Below, piece after piece: positions 24,466 through 33,228 of a stretch of DNA of 54,555 nt. The first letter of the stretch is position 1; every line of letters starts with the position of its first letter. The stretch is taken from NCBI GenBank assembly GCA_029977785.1, contig JAPOKG010000002.1:1-54555 (forward strand), written 5' to 3'. The position numbers were made by a program, and so were the translations under genes. Under the pieces are notes generated by a model. That model did not search any database. It had not been told where the DNA came from and was given only the letters and a program-made list of their open reading frames with translations. This DNA comes from Actinomycetota bacterium (GTDB lineage: Bacteria; Actinomycetota; Actinomycetes; Nanopelagicales; Nanopelagicaceae).

Positions 24466-25522
24466 TTTTCCTTGGGATGCGCTCGCTCCTTACGGAGTAA
24501 TTGCGCGCTCGCATCCTGAGGGTGCAATCGATTTATCGGTTGGCACCCCTGTAGATGCAACTCCAGAATTTATCCAGTCAGCTTTACAACAAGCAGCCAA
24601 TTCTCCGGGATACCCGCTCACAGCTGGAACTCCACAATTACGTGAAGCGATCCAAAAGTGGGCGCGTACGCAACTAGGTGCAACTGGAGATTTTGGAGTA
24701 CTTCCACTTATTGGTTCCAAAGAATTTGTAGCCTGGTTACCAACTTTTATTGAAGCAGAAAGCGTCCTCTATCCAAAAGTGGCCTATCCAACCTACTTAG
24801 TTGGCGCGCTCCTTGCTCAAGCTGATGCAACCCCGGTAGAGATCGATCCTGCCACGTGGCAGAGCGCAGATATGGCTTGGGTTAACTCACCATCTAATCC
24901 AACTGGCCGCGTCCACTCCGAAAGTGAATTGCGTGCTGCAATTGCGTGGGGGCGCGAGCACCAATCGCTAGTTGTATCGGATGAATGCTATTTCGAATTC
25001 GGCGATGGCGTGGAGCCCACATCAATATTGAAATTCACCGATGGCGACAATCGCAATATTTTGGCTGTTCACTCGCTATCCAAGCGCTCTTCTATGGCCG
25101 GCTATCGCGCAGCTTTTGTTATCGGCGATCCCGCTTTAATTGCCCAAATATTGGAAGTCCGCAAGCACGCCGGAATGATTGTTCCTTTGCCAGTACAGCA
25201 GGCGATGGTGGCAGCGCTTTCAGATAGCGCGCATGTTGCAGAGCAGCGAAGTAAATACAACGCACGTCGCAGCACCCTTCGTCCTGCACTAGAAGCAGCA
25301 GGATTCACCATTGAAGATTCTGTTGCAGGTCTTTATATCTGGGCCACTCGCCAAGAAAGTGCATGGGATTCTGTTGCTTGGCTTGCTGAGTTAGGAATCT
25401 TGGCAACCCCTGGCGTTTTCTACGGCGATGCCGGTGCACAGCACATTCGCGTTGCGATGACTGCAACAGATGAACAGATAGAAAGCGCCGCAGCCCGACT
25501 ACACGCAAAGGTGCGTGGATAA
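24446..25522 (+). CDS. dapC: DapC, N-succinyldiaminopimelate aminotransferase
   Basis: A 358-residue PLP aminotransferase (fold type I) that interconverts N-succinyl-amino-ketopimelate and N-succinyl-DAP. It begins LPDFPWDALAPYG, typical of actinobacterial DapC; other motifs are DLSVGTPVDATP, GSKEFVAWLP, NSPSNPTGRV, SDECYFEF, and SLSKRSSMAGYR with the PLP lysine. The only suitable start is TTG 24446, overlapping fdxA by 20 bases; the next start would cut the conserved N-terminus. It works with dapD at 6457. The sugar-nucleotide gene begins immediately after its stop. Confidence 0.9.
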   Translation: MRQKLPDFPWDALAPYGVIARSHPEGAIDLSVGTPVDATPEFIQSALQQAANSPGYPLTAGTPQLREAIQKWARTQLGATGDFGVLPLIGSKEFVAWLPTFIEAESVLYPKVAYPTYLVGALLAQADATPVEIDPATWQSADMAWVNSPSNPTGRVHSESELRAAIAWGREHQSLVVSDECYFEFGDGVEPTSILKFTDGDNRNILAVHSLSKRSSMAGYRAAFVIGDPALIAQILEVRKHAGMIVPLPVQQAMVAALSDSAHVAEQRSKYNARRSTLRPALEAAGFTIEDSVAGLYIWATRQESAWDSVAWLAELGILATPGVFYGDAGAQHIRVAMTATDEQIESAAARLHAKVRG

Positions 25523-26479
25523 ATGGCCGTTGGCATCTTGCTCGTCGGAGGTTTTGGCACACGTCTCAAGCCATTAACCAATGAATCTCCTAAACCGATG
25601 TTGCCAGTTGCTGGGCTGCCGGTTACCGAACACCAAATTCTTGCGGCAAAAAAGGCCGGAATACATACATTAGTTTTAGCAACTTCTTATCTGGCGGAAG
25701 TTTTCACTCCATACTTTGGAGATGGATCGCGATGGGATATGAAGATTCTCTATGCTGTTGAGAAAGAACCTTTGGGTACCGGCGGGGCAATTCGCAATGC
25801 TGCGCAGCTACTTGGGCGCGATGAAGAAATTGTCGTTTTCAATGGCGATGTCCTTAGCCGTCACTCAATTGCAGATCAACTAGCATTTCATCAGCAACAC
25901 AAAGCTGATGTCACGCTCCATCTGATTAAAGTTGATGATGCCCGCGCTTTTGGTTGTGTACCTATAGATGACGAGGGTCGCGTAACAGCATTTCTTGAGA
26001 AGATGGAAAATCCTGTTACTAATCTCATCAACGCTGGCTGCTACATCTTTTCTCCTGAAGTCATTGATCGCATTCCACTCAATACCGTCGTAAGCGTCGA
26101 GCGCGAAACATTTCCAGCACTCGTTGCAGAGCAACGTCCAATCTTTGGTTATCACGAGCAGGCATATTGGTTGGATGTTGGAACTCCTGCTGCGCTCTTT
26201 AAGGGTTCACGCGATTTGGTTGTAGGTGATTTTCATGTGATGGCTGATTGCGTCATTGCACCGGATGCGAAAATCACAGGTGGAACTTCGATAGGGGCTC
26301 GCTGCCAGATTGGAGCTGGCGCCACCATTGATGATTGCATCATTGGTGATGACGTCACGGTCGGTGCAGGTGCAACTTTGACGAGATCTTTTCTGGCACA
26401 TGGTGCAGTGGTCGCTCCTGGAGCTATTTTTTGTGAGAGATATCTATCAAAGGGCGCGGATTTACCGATTTCGCTCTGA
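25523..26479 (+). CDS. Sugar-1-phosphate nucleotidyltransferase (mannose-1-phosphate guanylyltransferase-like)
   Basis: A 318-residue NTP-transferase: N-terminal ILLVGGFGTRLKPLTNESPK signature, FNGDVLSRH with the metal aspartate, EKMENP, INAGCYIFSPEVIDRIP and YWLDVGTPAALFKGSRD, then a left-handed beta-helix tail (about 240-318). It resembles ManB/MpgA (Rv3264c) which makes GDP-mannose; GlmU- or RfbA-like activities cannot be excluded. The start abuts the dapC stop. In M. tuberculosis the homologue is near whiB2, as here, though the fbiA-fbiB genes between them are missing. Confidence 0.85.
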   Translation: MAVGILLVGGFGTRLKPLTNESPKPMLPVAGLPVTEHQILAAKKAGIHTLVLATSYLAEVFTPYFGDGSRWDMKILYAVEKEPLGTGGAIRNAAQLLGRDEEIVVFNGDVLSRHSIADQLAFHQQHKADVTLHLIKVDDARAFGCVPIDDEGRVTAFLEKMENPVTNLINAGCYIFSPEVIDRIPLNTVVSVERETFPALVAEQRPIFGYHEQAYWLDVGTPAALFKGSRDLVVGDFHVMADCVIAPDAKITGGTSIGARCQIGAGATIDDCIIGDDVTVGAGATLTRSFLAHGAVVAPGAIFCERYLSKGADLPISL

Positions 26480-26540
26480 TTTTTCTCATTTTTTACGAAA
26501 TCAGCCCAACTTTTAGCCATTTGAGGCAAATATGCACCAT

Positions 26541-26576
26541 CCCGGGGTTGACTCCGGGGGATTACACGGGTGTAAT
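26541..26576 (+). promoter_or_regulatory. whiB2 promoter with two nested inverted repeats
   Basis: TTGACT (26548-26553) and TGTAAT (26571-26576) are spaced by exactly 17 bases, the best conventional promoter in the window. ATTACAC (26561-26567) and GTGTAAT (26570-26576) form a perfect 7-2-7 inverted repeat that contains the -10 box. CCCGG (26541-26545) and CCGGG (26554-26558) flank the -35 box. Either could be a repressor operator. The expected start lies near 26583, giving a leader of about 54 bases with GAGGAG (26623-26628). Confidence 0.7.
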
Positions 26577-26636
26577 TCTCTTCTAGAGCGCGCGATTAAT
26601 TAGAAATCACCGCCTATGACTTGAGGAGATTTGCGA

Positions 26637-26945
26637 ATGCCAATCCGCCCAGAAGGAACATCTACTGGCAAGCCATCAGCCCCCACTGCTGGACCAACTA
26701 TTCAACTCGCTAGCGGAGAGAACTTAGAGCTCTCCTGGCAGGAGCGCTCACTCTGTGCGCAGACTGACCCTGAAGCGTTCTTCCCTGAAAAGGGTGGCTC
26801 TACTCGTGAAGCCAAGCGCGTCTGCCTCTCTTGTGAGGTTCGCCAAGAGTGCCTCGAATACGCCCTCGCTCACGATGAGCGTTTTGGCATCTGGGGTGGA
26901 CTCTCTGAGCGTGAGCGTCGTCGCCTCAAGCGACGTCCTGCTTAA
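26637..26945 (+). CDS. whiB2: WhiB2 (WhmD-like) Fe-S transcription regulator
   Basis: A 102-residue WhiB protein. The four cluster cysteines lie in SLCAQTDPEAFFPEKGGS and KRVCLSCEVRQECLEYA, followed by the beta-turn GIWGGLSERERRRLK and a basic tail for DNA contact. WhiB2/WhmD governs septation and cell division in mycobacteria and streptomycetes, binding sigma-A region 4. ATG 26637 is chosen because GAGGAG is 8 bases upstream; TTG 26631 is also in frame. The assignment rests on the variable N-terminus, which unlike WhiB1 is long, and on the manB/GT2/DUF3499 neighbourhood. Confidence 0.9.
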   Translation: MPIRPEGTSTGKPSAPTAGPTIQLASGENLELSWQERSLCAQTDPEAFFPEKGGSTREAKRVCLSCEVRQECLEYALAHDERFGIWGGLSERERRRLKRRPA

Positions 26946-26986
26946 CTCACCATTTATATCCGTACATCACGCGATAAGTTTCCTGT

Positions 26987-29900
26987 ATGAGTACGCAACG
27001 CGTTTCTGCGATTCTCGTTGTCCACGATGGATCAACGTGGTTGCCAGAAGTTGTGACGTCACTGGCCACACAGACTCGTGGCCCCGATCGAATCATTGCA
27101 GTTGATACTGGCTCTGTTGATACATCAGCAAAGTTACTTAAAGGCGCACGAATCCCAACAATTTCTCTTGATCGTGAAATTGGTTTTGGAGAAGCAATCT
27201 CTTTTGCAGTCGGTCAATTACCGCCAACCTCGGATTCGCAGAATGAATGGATTTGGGTTCTGCATGATGATTGTGCATTTGCAAAAGATGCACTCGAGAA
27301 TTTACTTTCTACTGTTTCAGAACGTCCAAATGTCGCGATGGCTGGACCGAAGTTACTTGGCTGGCACGATAGAACACATCTACTTGAAGTCGGAATCAGC
27401 TTAGCTACGAATGGCGCTCGCTGGACAGGCTTAGAGCAAGCCGAATATGACCAAGGACAACGCGATGGAGTTCATGAAGTCCTGGCAGTGAGCACCGCTG
27501 GAGCTCTCATTCGACGCGATGTATACGAAGAGCTCGGGGGCTTTGACAAAAATCTAGAACTTTTCCGAGACGATGTTGATTTCGGCTGGCGCGCTCGCGT
27601 AGCTGGCCACTCTGTCATTGTCGTAACCGATGCCGTCGGCTACCACGCACAGGCCGCCGCATCTGAACGTCGCACAGTCGATGTTAAAGGTGCGCTGCTC
27701 CATAGACCTTTGCTACTTGATCGCCGAAACGCAGCCTACGTGTTACTCGCCAATGCGAGTATGTGGGCACTTCCGGTGCTGTCACTACAACTTCTCGCTG
27801 GCGCGCTTTTCCGTTCTGTCGGTTATCTCTTTGCAAAACTTCCCGGTTATGCCAGCGATGAGCTACTAGCGATTCTTACACTGATTATTCATCCAACCGA
27901 ATTACTCGCTGCGCGTAGGGCAAGAAAGAAAAGTAGATTCATTTCAGGGGCTGCAGTCAAGGCATTTATTCCGTCACGCTTTCAACAGATTCGCAGTTCT
28001 GTGGCGCGTGCCTTCGATTCCCTTCGTGAAAGCATCATTCCCGATCGCGAAGTGACTGTAGTTAACAGCGCCCTAGAGATTAATGAAGATGAGGATTTAT
28101 TGACGCCATCTAGCCAACGTTCTTGGTTAGCGCTCTTTACTCGCCCCATAATCGCCATGGCATCGGCCCTAGTAGTCATCACTTTGTTATGGAGTCGAAA
28201 TCGCTTGGGATCAATCTCAGGAGGCGCACTAGCGATGGCGCCAGAGAGCGCACAGGATCTCTTTAAACTCTATATCGCCAGTTGGCATGACATCGGAATG
28301 GGAAGTGGGCTTTCCACACCAGTGTGGGTACCTATTATCGGAGTGGCCTCTTTCCTCACCTTTGGAAACGTTGCCGCCTTTATCTCGCTCTTCTTTCTCT
28401 TGGCACCCCTTGCTCTTCTCTTCGCAGCTCATCGATATCTCAAGAGCTTCACCTCAAATAGTTGGTTGGCCGCTGGCGCTGCGCTGCTCTATGCACTTTC
28501 TCCTGTAGCAATCTCAGCAGTAAATTCGGGACGCCTTGGCTTGCTCCTCTTCCTCATCTTGTTGCCATTTACCTTGCCTCTCTTCAAAAACTGGGCAGAG
28601 ATTCACACCTGGACGGTGCGAAGGCTCAGCGCGATAGCGCTCTTGGCCGGGCTACTCGCAGCCTTCAATCCATCTGTGATTTTGGTGCTCCTGGGAATAA
28701 TTGCATATTCAACAACGCGTGATTTCATAGCTGCAAATAAAAATTTCAAGGATGCACTCTTTCTTCAACGCGCTACTCGATATGTCACCTTATTGCTTGC
28801 GCCATTTTTGCTCTTGGCCCCTGCTTCCTTTGAAGTCTTTATACGACCACATCTTTTGATAAGCGAGATTGGTTTTACTGTTGCCGGGGGCGGACCAAAT
28901 CTTGCAATCTTGGGCAATCCCGGTGGCCCAGGATCACTTCCCTGGTGGTCTATCAGCCCAATCACAGTTGTATTACTGGTTACCTATTTCTCATCGACTG
29001 CCGCCCGAAAGTTTGCAACGCCTGGAGTTATTTTCTTACTCAGTGGTGCACTTGTTTCGGCACTTGTTATTTCAGGAAATGGATCATCATCCACAACGCG
29101 CGCTAGCGCTGGAGTTTTTCTCGCCGTTGCAACGCTCTTTGCAATTGCTGCCGCAGTAATCATGTTCGACAAAATTAAGTCTCGCCTCGAGCAATCGCAT
29201 GTTAATTACCGTCACATATCCATAGCTTTTGTGCTTCTTTTGACTGTTGGTTACACAGCAACTTCAACATTCTGGCTGGCGACTGCAGGTTCTGATTCAC
29301 CTGTCAGAACTACACAAACGCAGATACTCCCCGCCTTCTTGGCTATCGAAAAAGGCGCAAAAACCGTGGTGATTCGCCCATACCGTCAGAAAGGCGAACA
29401 GACTCTTTCATATTACATTTCTCGAGGTCGTGAGGTCACCTTGGGTGAACCAGATATCGCACCCAGAGACACTGCAATCATTTCGCGCGCCATCGAGGGT
29501 CTAGTTGATAACACGGGAGTCACATCGAGCAATATTCTTTCAACCTATGGCATCAAGTATGTCTTCCTGAAAAATCCTGTGAGCCAAGATGTTGTCCAGA
29601 CCATCGATGGTTTAGGTGGCTTTACTAGAACATCCGCAACTGAAGCTGGAATTGTTTGGAAAGTGCTTAAGGATACGGGGCGCGTTAAGTTCACTAACTA
29701 TTCGGGTCGTGAATATGTGCTTGAATCAAAGGGCGTGCGAACATTTGTACCAGCGCCCGGCTCTCTCATGCTGACTGAGACATATAGTGATTCGTGGCAA
29801 GTTTTCCAAAACGGTTATCGTCTTGCCAAGGTTGAAGATTCAAATGGTTTACCAACTTTTGGAGTAACTGAAGCAGGTGAGATTTCTATCATTCATGATG

Positions 29901-30016
29901 GTCGCGCCCGCCGTGCTTGGATCTCCTTCTTCATCATCGCCCTCGTTACTCTCACTGTGTTGGCGCTTCCTGGTGGCCGCCGTAAGGCTGAGATTTCAGA
30001 TAAGGAGATCTCATGA
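26987..30016 (+). CDS. Large GT2 glycosyltransferase with polytopic membrane domain
   Basis: A 1009-residue protein. An N-terminal GT2 domain (about 1-250) shows SAILVVHDGSTWLPEVVTSL, ADTG-like IAVDTGS, the WVLHDDC metal-binding motif and LELFRDDVDFGWRARVAG. About twelve hydrophobic segments follow (about 255-310 and 385-760), then an extracytoplasmic region (about 770-970; GIKYVFLKNP) and a last helix near 980. Substrate unknown; this GT2/DUF5719/DUF3499 cluster beside whiB2 is a conserved actinobacterial envelope group. TAAGTT (26975-26980) is six bases before the ATG. Its stop overlaps the DUF5719 gene as ATGA. Confidence 0.88.
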   Translation: MSTQRVSAILVVHDGSTWLPEVVTSLATQTRGPDRIIAVDTGSVDTSAKLLKGARIPTISLDREIGFGEAISFAVGQLPPTSDSQNEWIWVLHDDCAFAKDALENLLSTVSERPNVAMAGPKLLGWHDRTHLLEVGISLATNGARWTGLEQAEYDQGQRDGVHEVLAVSTAGALIRRDVYEELGGFDKNLELFRDDVDFGWRARVAGHSVIVVTDAVGYHAQAAASERRTVDVKGALLHRPLLLDRRNAAYVLLANASMWALPVLSLQLLAGALFRSVGYLFAKLPGYASDELLAILTLIIHPTELLAARRARKKSRFISGAAVKAFIPSRFQQIRSSVARAFDSLRESIIPDREVTVVNSALEINEDEDLLTPSSQRSWLALFTRPIIAMASALVVITLLWSRNRLGSISGGALAMAPESAQDLFKLYIASWHDIGMGSGLSTPVWVPIIGVASFLTFGNVAAFISLFFLLAPLALLFAAHRYLKSFTSNSWLAAGAALLYALSPVAISAVNSGRLGLLLFLILLPFTLPLFKNWAEIHTWTVRRLSAIALLAGLLAAFNPSVILVLLGIIAYSTTRDFIAANKNFKDALFLQRATRYVTLLLAPFLLLAPASFEVFIRPHLLISEIGFTVAGGGPNLAILGNPGGPGSLPWWSISPITVVLLVTYFSSTAARKFATPGVIFLLSGALVSALVISGNGSSSTTRASAGVFLAVATLFAIAAAVIMFDKIKSRLEQSHVNYRHISIAFVLLLTVGYTATSTFWLATAGSDSPVRTTQTQILPAFLAIEKGAKTVVIRPYRQKGEQTLSYYISRGREVTLGEPDIAPRDTAIISRAIEGLVDNTGVTSSNILSTYGIKYVFLKNPVSQDVVQTIDGLGGFTRTSATEAGIVWKVLKDTGRVKFTNYSGREYVLESKGVRTFVPAPGSLMLTETYSDSWQVFQNGYRLAKVEDSNGLPTFGVTEAGEISIIHDGRARRAWISFFIIALVTLTVLALPGGRRKAEISDKEIS

Positions 30017-31314
30017 GAAACCAAAGAGCCTTAATTCTGATCATTGCTGTGACAGCTGTGTTGTTTCTCAGCAACATCTTGAACTTCACAGTGTCCACCA
30101 ACCGCTTTAATGAGTCGTATCCTGCTGTTGTATGTCCTCCAAATACGAGTGGTTTGAGTACTGCCATTTCATTAACCTCACCAAATACATTGGCGCGCAA
30201 GACAGGCAGCACATCGATGAAGTCGACAGAGGTTGGATTTAGACGTTACGCAGTGGCTGCGCAATCAGCAGTTATTGAATCGGGAAAAGTTACACCTCTT
30301 GTCTGGCAAGTTCGCAAGGGAGTCTGGGCGGGCGCAATTGCATGTAGCGCACCCGCATCTTCACAATGGTTTGTTGGAGCATCTGCAGATATCACTGCAA
30401 AGGGATCTCTCCACATCGTTAATAGTGGACTAGGTCGAGCGCTAGTTGAGGTAACAGTATTTACAGAAAATGGTGAGTTAGCTCCTCGTAGCGTCTCTAT
30501 CCGAGCTAACTCCTATACCTCGCTCTCGTTAGCGTCTCTTGCACCAGGTTCTAAGAAGATTGCTATCTCCCTTCTTCCACGCGCTGGTCGAATAAATGGT
30601 TTCTTGATTGATGAACGTGGCAAAGGGCTGACTTCGTTGGGCGGTGACTTAATTAACCCAACAAAAGAGGCAACCACCAAACTGCAAATCCCTGCGATTC
30701 CACAACAAGTGGGGCGCGGTGGAACTACACCTCACACACTTCGACTTCTTGTACCTGGCGATGTTGATGCCCGAATATCGGCTGAGATTAGATCCACGGA
30801 TGGAACCTTTGCGCCAGTAGGAATCACAGACCGAGTTATCGCGCATAAAAAGGTCATCGAGCTTCCCATGGATATCACAATGGCTGCCGGAAAGTTTGCG
30901 CTACATATCACCTCAGATCAGCCGATACTAGGTTCGGTCTTCTCACCGACAAATGCGCAAGGCAAGCGCGACTTCGTCTGGAGTACTGCGGCGCAGGATC
31001 TGACTGAATTTACGATGGCAACAACTGGACTTGCACCAATCTTGGTCTTCACAGGCCGCGATGTGCGAGTTACCTTGGAGCTCACCTTCACTAATGGCAA
31101 GAGCAGGAAAATTAAGGTTGCTGAAGAAGATATTGCGACATTCAAGGTGCCAGATTCGGTTCGTTCAATCGCCTTTACTGGAATTTCAAAGGGAACGTCA
31201 GGTGCTGCACTCATTGCATCAAAGAGTGGTTATGGCTATGTGCCACTGAACCCTGGCAGTGAATTGACCAAATCTTCAGTCCCAGCATCAAATATCCGAG
31301 TGCTCAATCCATAA
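30013..31314 (+). CDS. DUF5719 family envelope protein
   Basis: A 433-residue protein with one N-terminal membrane segment (about 7-26), then a long exported region with no cysteine-box, built of repeated beta-rich blocks (such as KGSLHIVNSGLGRALVEVTV and AEIRSTDGTFAPVG) that look like fibronectin-like sandwiches. Such proteins follow the large GT2 in many actinobacteria and are annotated DUF5719. It is translationally coupled to the GT2 (ATGA) and so is likely its partner at the outer face of the membrane. The biochemical role is unknown. Confidence 0.85.
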   Translation: MRNQRALILIIAVTAVLFLSNILNFTVSTNRFNESYPAVVCPPNTSGLSTAISLTSPNTLARKTGSTSMKSTEVGFRRYAVAAQSAVIESGKVTPLVWQVRKGVWAGAIACSAPASSQWFVGASADITAKGSLHIVNSGLGRALVEVTVFTENGELAPRSVSIRANSYTSLSLASLAPGSKKIAISLLPRAGRINGFLIDERGKGLTSLGGDLINPTKEATTKLQIPAIPQQVGRGGTTPHTLRLLVPGDVDARISAEIRSTDGTFAPVGITDRVIAHKKVIELPMDITMAAGKFALHITSDQPILGSVFSPTNAQGKRDFVWSTAAQDLTEFTMATTGLAPILVFTGRDVRVTLELTFTNGKSRKIKVAEEDIATFKVPDSVRSIAFTGISKGTSGAALIASKSGYGYVPLNPGSELTKSSVPASNIRVLNP

Positions 31315-31346
31315 CTTTTACCACTCAGACCACTAATCTATTTGAC

Positions 31347-31718
31347 ATGGTTCCACAGTCACGTCACGGTCGCGCTTGCTCTCGCGTCTCTTGCCGCGCT
31401 ATTGCAACCATGACCCTTACCTACATTTACGCCGATTCAACGGCGGTACTTGGACCGCTTGCAACTTTTGCCGAACCACATTCTTATGACCTCTGCGATA
31501 AGCACTCTGCTCGATTAACTGTTCCAAATGGCTGGGAAGTAATTCGTCATGTAGCGCAAACTGATGCAGCAGGTCCAAGCGATGATGATCTGATGGCCAT
31601 TGCAGATGCAGTACGTGAAGCGGCTTCAGCACATCTTGAACCTTCGCAGCCGAATGTTGCTCAAGTAACTCAGACAAGCGTAGGTCGACGCGGACACCTA
31701 CGGGCTGTCCCTTCCTAA
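31347..31718 (+). CDS. DUF3499 family protein
   Basis: A 123-residue actinobacterial protein with CSRVSCRAIATMTLTYIYAD, STAVLGPLATFAEPHSYDLC and NGWEVIRH motifs, matching DUF3499. Three conserved cysteines (CSRVSC plus YDLCDKH) plus a histidine look like a zinc site, as in small treble-clef proteins (inference). Upstream TAATCT (31334-31339), seven bases before the ATG, indicates a leaderless mRNA. It precedes the phosphomannomutase gene; the same order Rv3258c/Rv3257c occurs in M. tuberculosis as I remember it. Confidence 0.9.
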   Translation: MVPQSRHGRACSRVSCRAIATMTLTYIYADSTAVLGPLATFAEPHSYDLCDKHSARLTVPNGWEVIRHVAQTDAAGPSDDDLMAIADAVREAASAHLEPSQPNVAQVTQTSVGRRGHLRAVPS

Positions 31719-31755
31719 TTTCGCATTTCATCCTAAATCTCTTTACGATACTTAT

Positions 31756-33108
31756 ATGAGCGCTTCCATATTTAAGGCTTACGATATTCGTGGCCTTGTT
31801 GATAAAGAACTCACCCCAGATTTTGCCTTTGCCACAGGTATTGCTGTTGCACGTTTTCTAGAGCATGAGCGCGAACCAGGCACCGTAGTAATTGGCGAAG
31901 ATATGCGTCCATCCTCACCTACGCTTGCCACAGCTTTTGCAGCCGGAGTTACATCACAAGGGCTCGATGTCATTCGAATCGGTTTAGCCTCAACCGATAT
32001 GTTGTATTTTGCATCCGGCAAACTCAATCTTCCAGGCGCGATGTTTACCGCCAGCCACAATCCTGCCGAATACAACGGAATCAAGCTCTGCCTGAGCGGT
32101 GCAAGGCCAATCGGCAAAGAGTCGGGCTTGGTAGTCATTGAAAATTATGTTCGAGATGGTGCGCCTATGGTGATGCGCAACGTTGGAGTTGAGAAGGAAC
32201 AATCGATGTTGTCCGATTATGTAGATCACCTACTGTCGCTGGTAGATGTTTCCGCAATCCTACCATTGAAGATAGTCATTGATGCGGGCAATGGAATGGG
32301 CGGGTACACAGCCCCTGCGGTCTTTGAACGCCTCAACGCCAAAGTTGTCGAACTCTATTTTGAACTCGATGGAACTTTTCCTAACCATGAAGCGAACCCG
32401 ATTGAACCTGCAAATTTAGTCGATTTGCAGAAGGCAGTGAAGAAACATAAAGCTGATATCGGGCTGGCCTTTGATGGCGATGCTGACCGCTGCTTCCTCG
32501 TTGATGAAAAGGGTGCGCTGGTAAATCCTTCGGCTTTGACTGCGCTGATTGCAACTCGTGAACTAGCGAAGAACCCAGGCGCATCCATTATTTATAATTT
32601 AATTTCATCTAGAGCTGTTAAAGAAGTAGTTGAAGAAAATGGCGGCACTGCTATTCGTTCTCGCGTTGGGCATTCTTACATTAAGAAGCAGATGGCTGAA
32701 ACAAATGCAGTCTTTGGTGGCGAGCACTCAGGCCACTTCTACTTCCGTGACTTTTGGCGCGCAGATTCTGGAATGTTGGCAGCGCTTCACGCGATTGCAG
32801 CGCTTGGTGAAACAAAGTCAACGCTTTCAGAGCTGTTGAAAACATTTAATCGATATCACTCAAGTGGTGAAATCAATTCAACTGTTTCTGATGCAAAGGC
32901 AGCTATGGATCAGATTGAAAAAATCTATGGCAAGAAGGATGGCGTTGAAATCGATCACCTAGATGGACTCACCATTAGCCACGCCGATTGGTGGTTCAAT
33001 CTCAGGGCCTCAAATACCGAGCCGCTCCTTAGACTCAACGTTGAGGCTTCAACGAAGTCCCGCATGGAATCTGTGCGGGATGATGTACTTAACACCATCC
33101 GCAGTTAA
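31756..33108 (+). CDS. Phosphomannomutase/phosphoglucomutase
   Basis: A 450-residue alpha-D-phosphohexomutase. The phosphoserine loop is FTASHNPAEYNG (serine near 100), the metal loop FDGDADRC (about 240-247), sugar-binding GGEHSGHFYF and the phosphate-binding RASNTEPLLRLN. It interconverts mannose-6-P and mannose-1-P (or the glucose forms) and supplies GDP-mannose synthesis with the nucleotidyltransferase at 25523. TACGAT (31744-31749) lies six bases before the ATG, so transcription is probably leaderless. Homologous to actinobacterial ManB/PmmA (Rv3257c type). Confidence 0.93.
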   Translation: MSASIFKAYDIRGLVDKELTPDFAFATGIAVARFLEHEREPGTVVIGEDMRPSSPTLATAFAAGVTSQGLDVIRIGLASTDMLYFASGKLNLPGAMFTASHNPAEYNGIKLCLSGARPIGKESGLVVIENYVRDGAPMVMRNVGVEKEQSMLSDYVDHLLSLVDVSAILPLKIVIDAGNGMGGYTAPAVFERLNAKVVELYFELDGTFPNHEANPIEPANLVDLQKAVKKHKADIGLAFDGDADRCFLVDEKGALVNPSALTALIATRELAKNPGASIIYNLISSRAVKEVVEENGGTAIRSRVGHSYIKKQMAETNAVFGGEHSGHFYFRDFWRADSGMLAALHAIAALGETKSTLSELLKTFNRYHSSGEINSTVSDAKAAMDQIEKIYGKKDGVEIDHLDGLTISHADWWFNLRASNTEPLLRLNVEASTKSRMESVRDDVLNTIRS

Positions 33109-33116
33109 GGCTAAAT

Positions 33117-33228
33117 GACGCTTTTTAGCAGCGTCCACTAACCTATACACCTAGCCGACTAGCACAGTAGAGCCCTACGCCGAAGGTCAAGCGAACAAAC
33201 AGCCGTTTATCTAGGGAGATATATCTAA
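33117..33228 (+). promoter_or_regulatory. sahH leader: promoter, hairpins and Shine-Dalgarno hairpin
   Basis: The gap of 120 bases before sahH holds a hairpin GACGCT (33117-33122)/AGCGTC (33130-33135) with a 7-base loop, a possible -10 TAACCT (33139-33144), and near the gene a 5-bp stem TATCT (33208-33212)/AGATA (33217-33221) with the loop AGGG that is part of the ribosome-binding site AGGGAG (33213-33218). AGATATATCT (33217-33226) is also a palindrome, so two structures compete. No SAH or SAM riboswitch consensus was recognised. Confidence 0.4.

Noticed and set aside
26561-26576. BldD operator at whiB2
   Set aside because: The half-sites TTAC/GTAA are separated by six bases, not the five of the BldD consensus.
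33109-33228. SAH or SAM riboswitch before sahH
   Set aside because: None of the conserved cores I know could be aligned to this leader.
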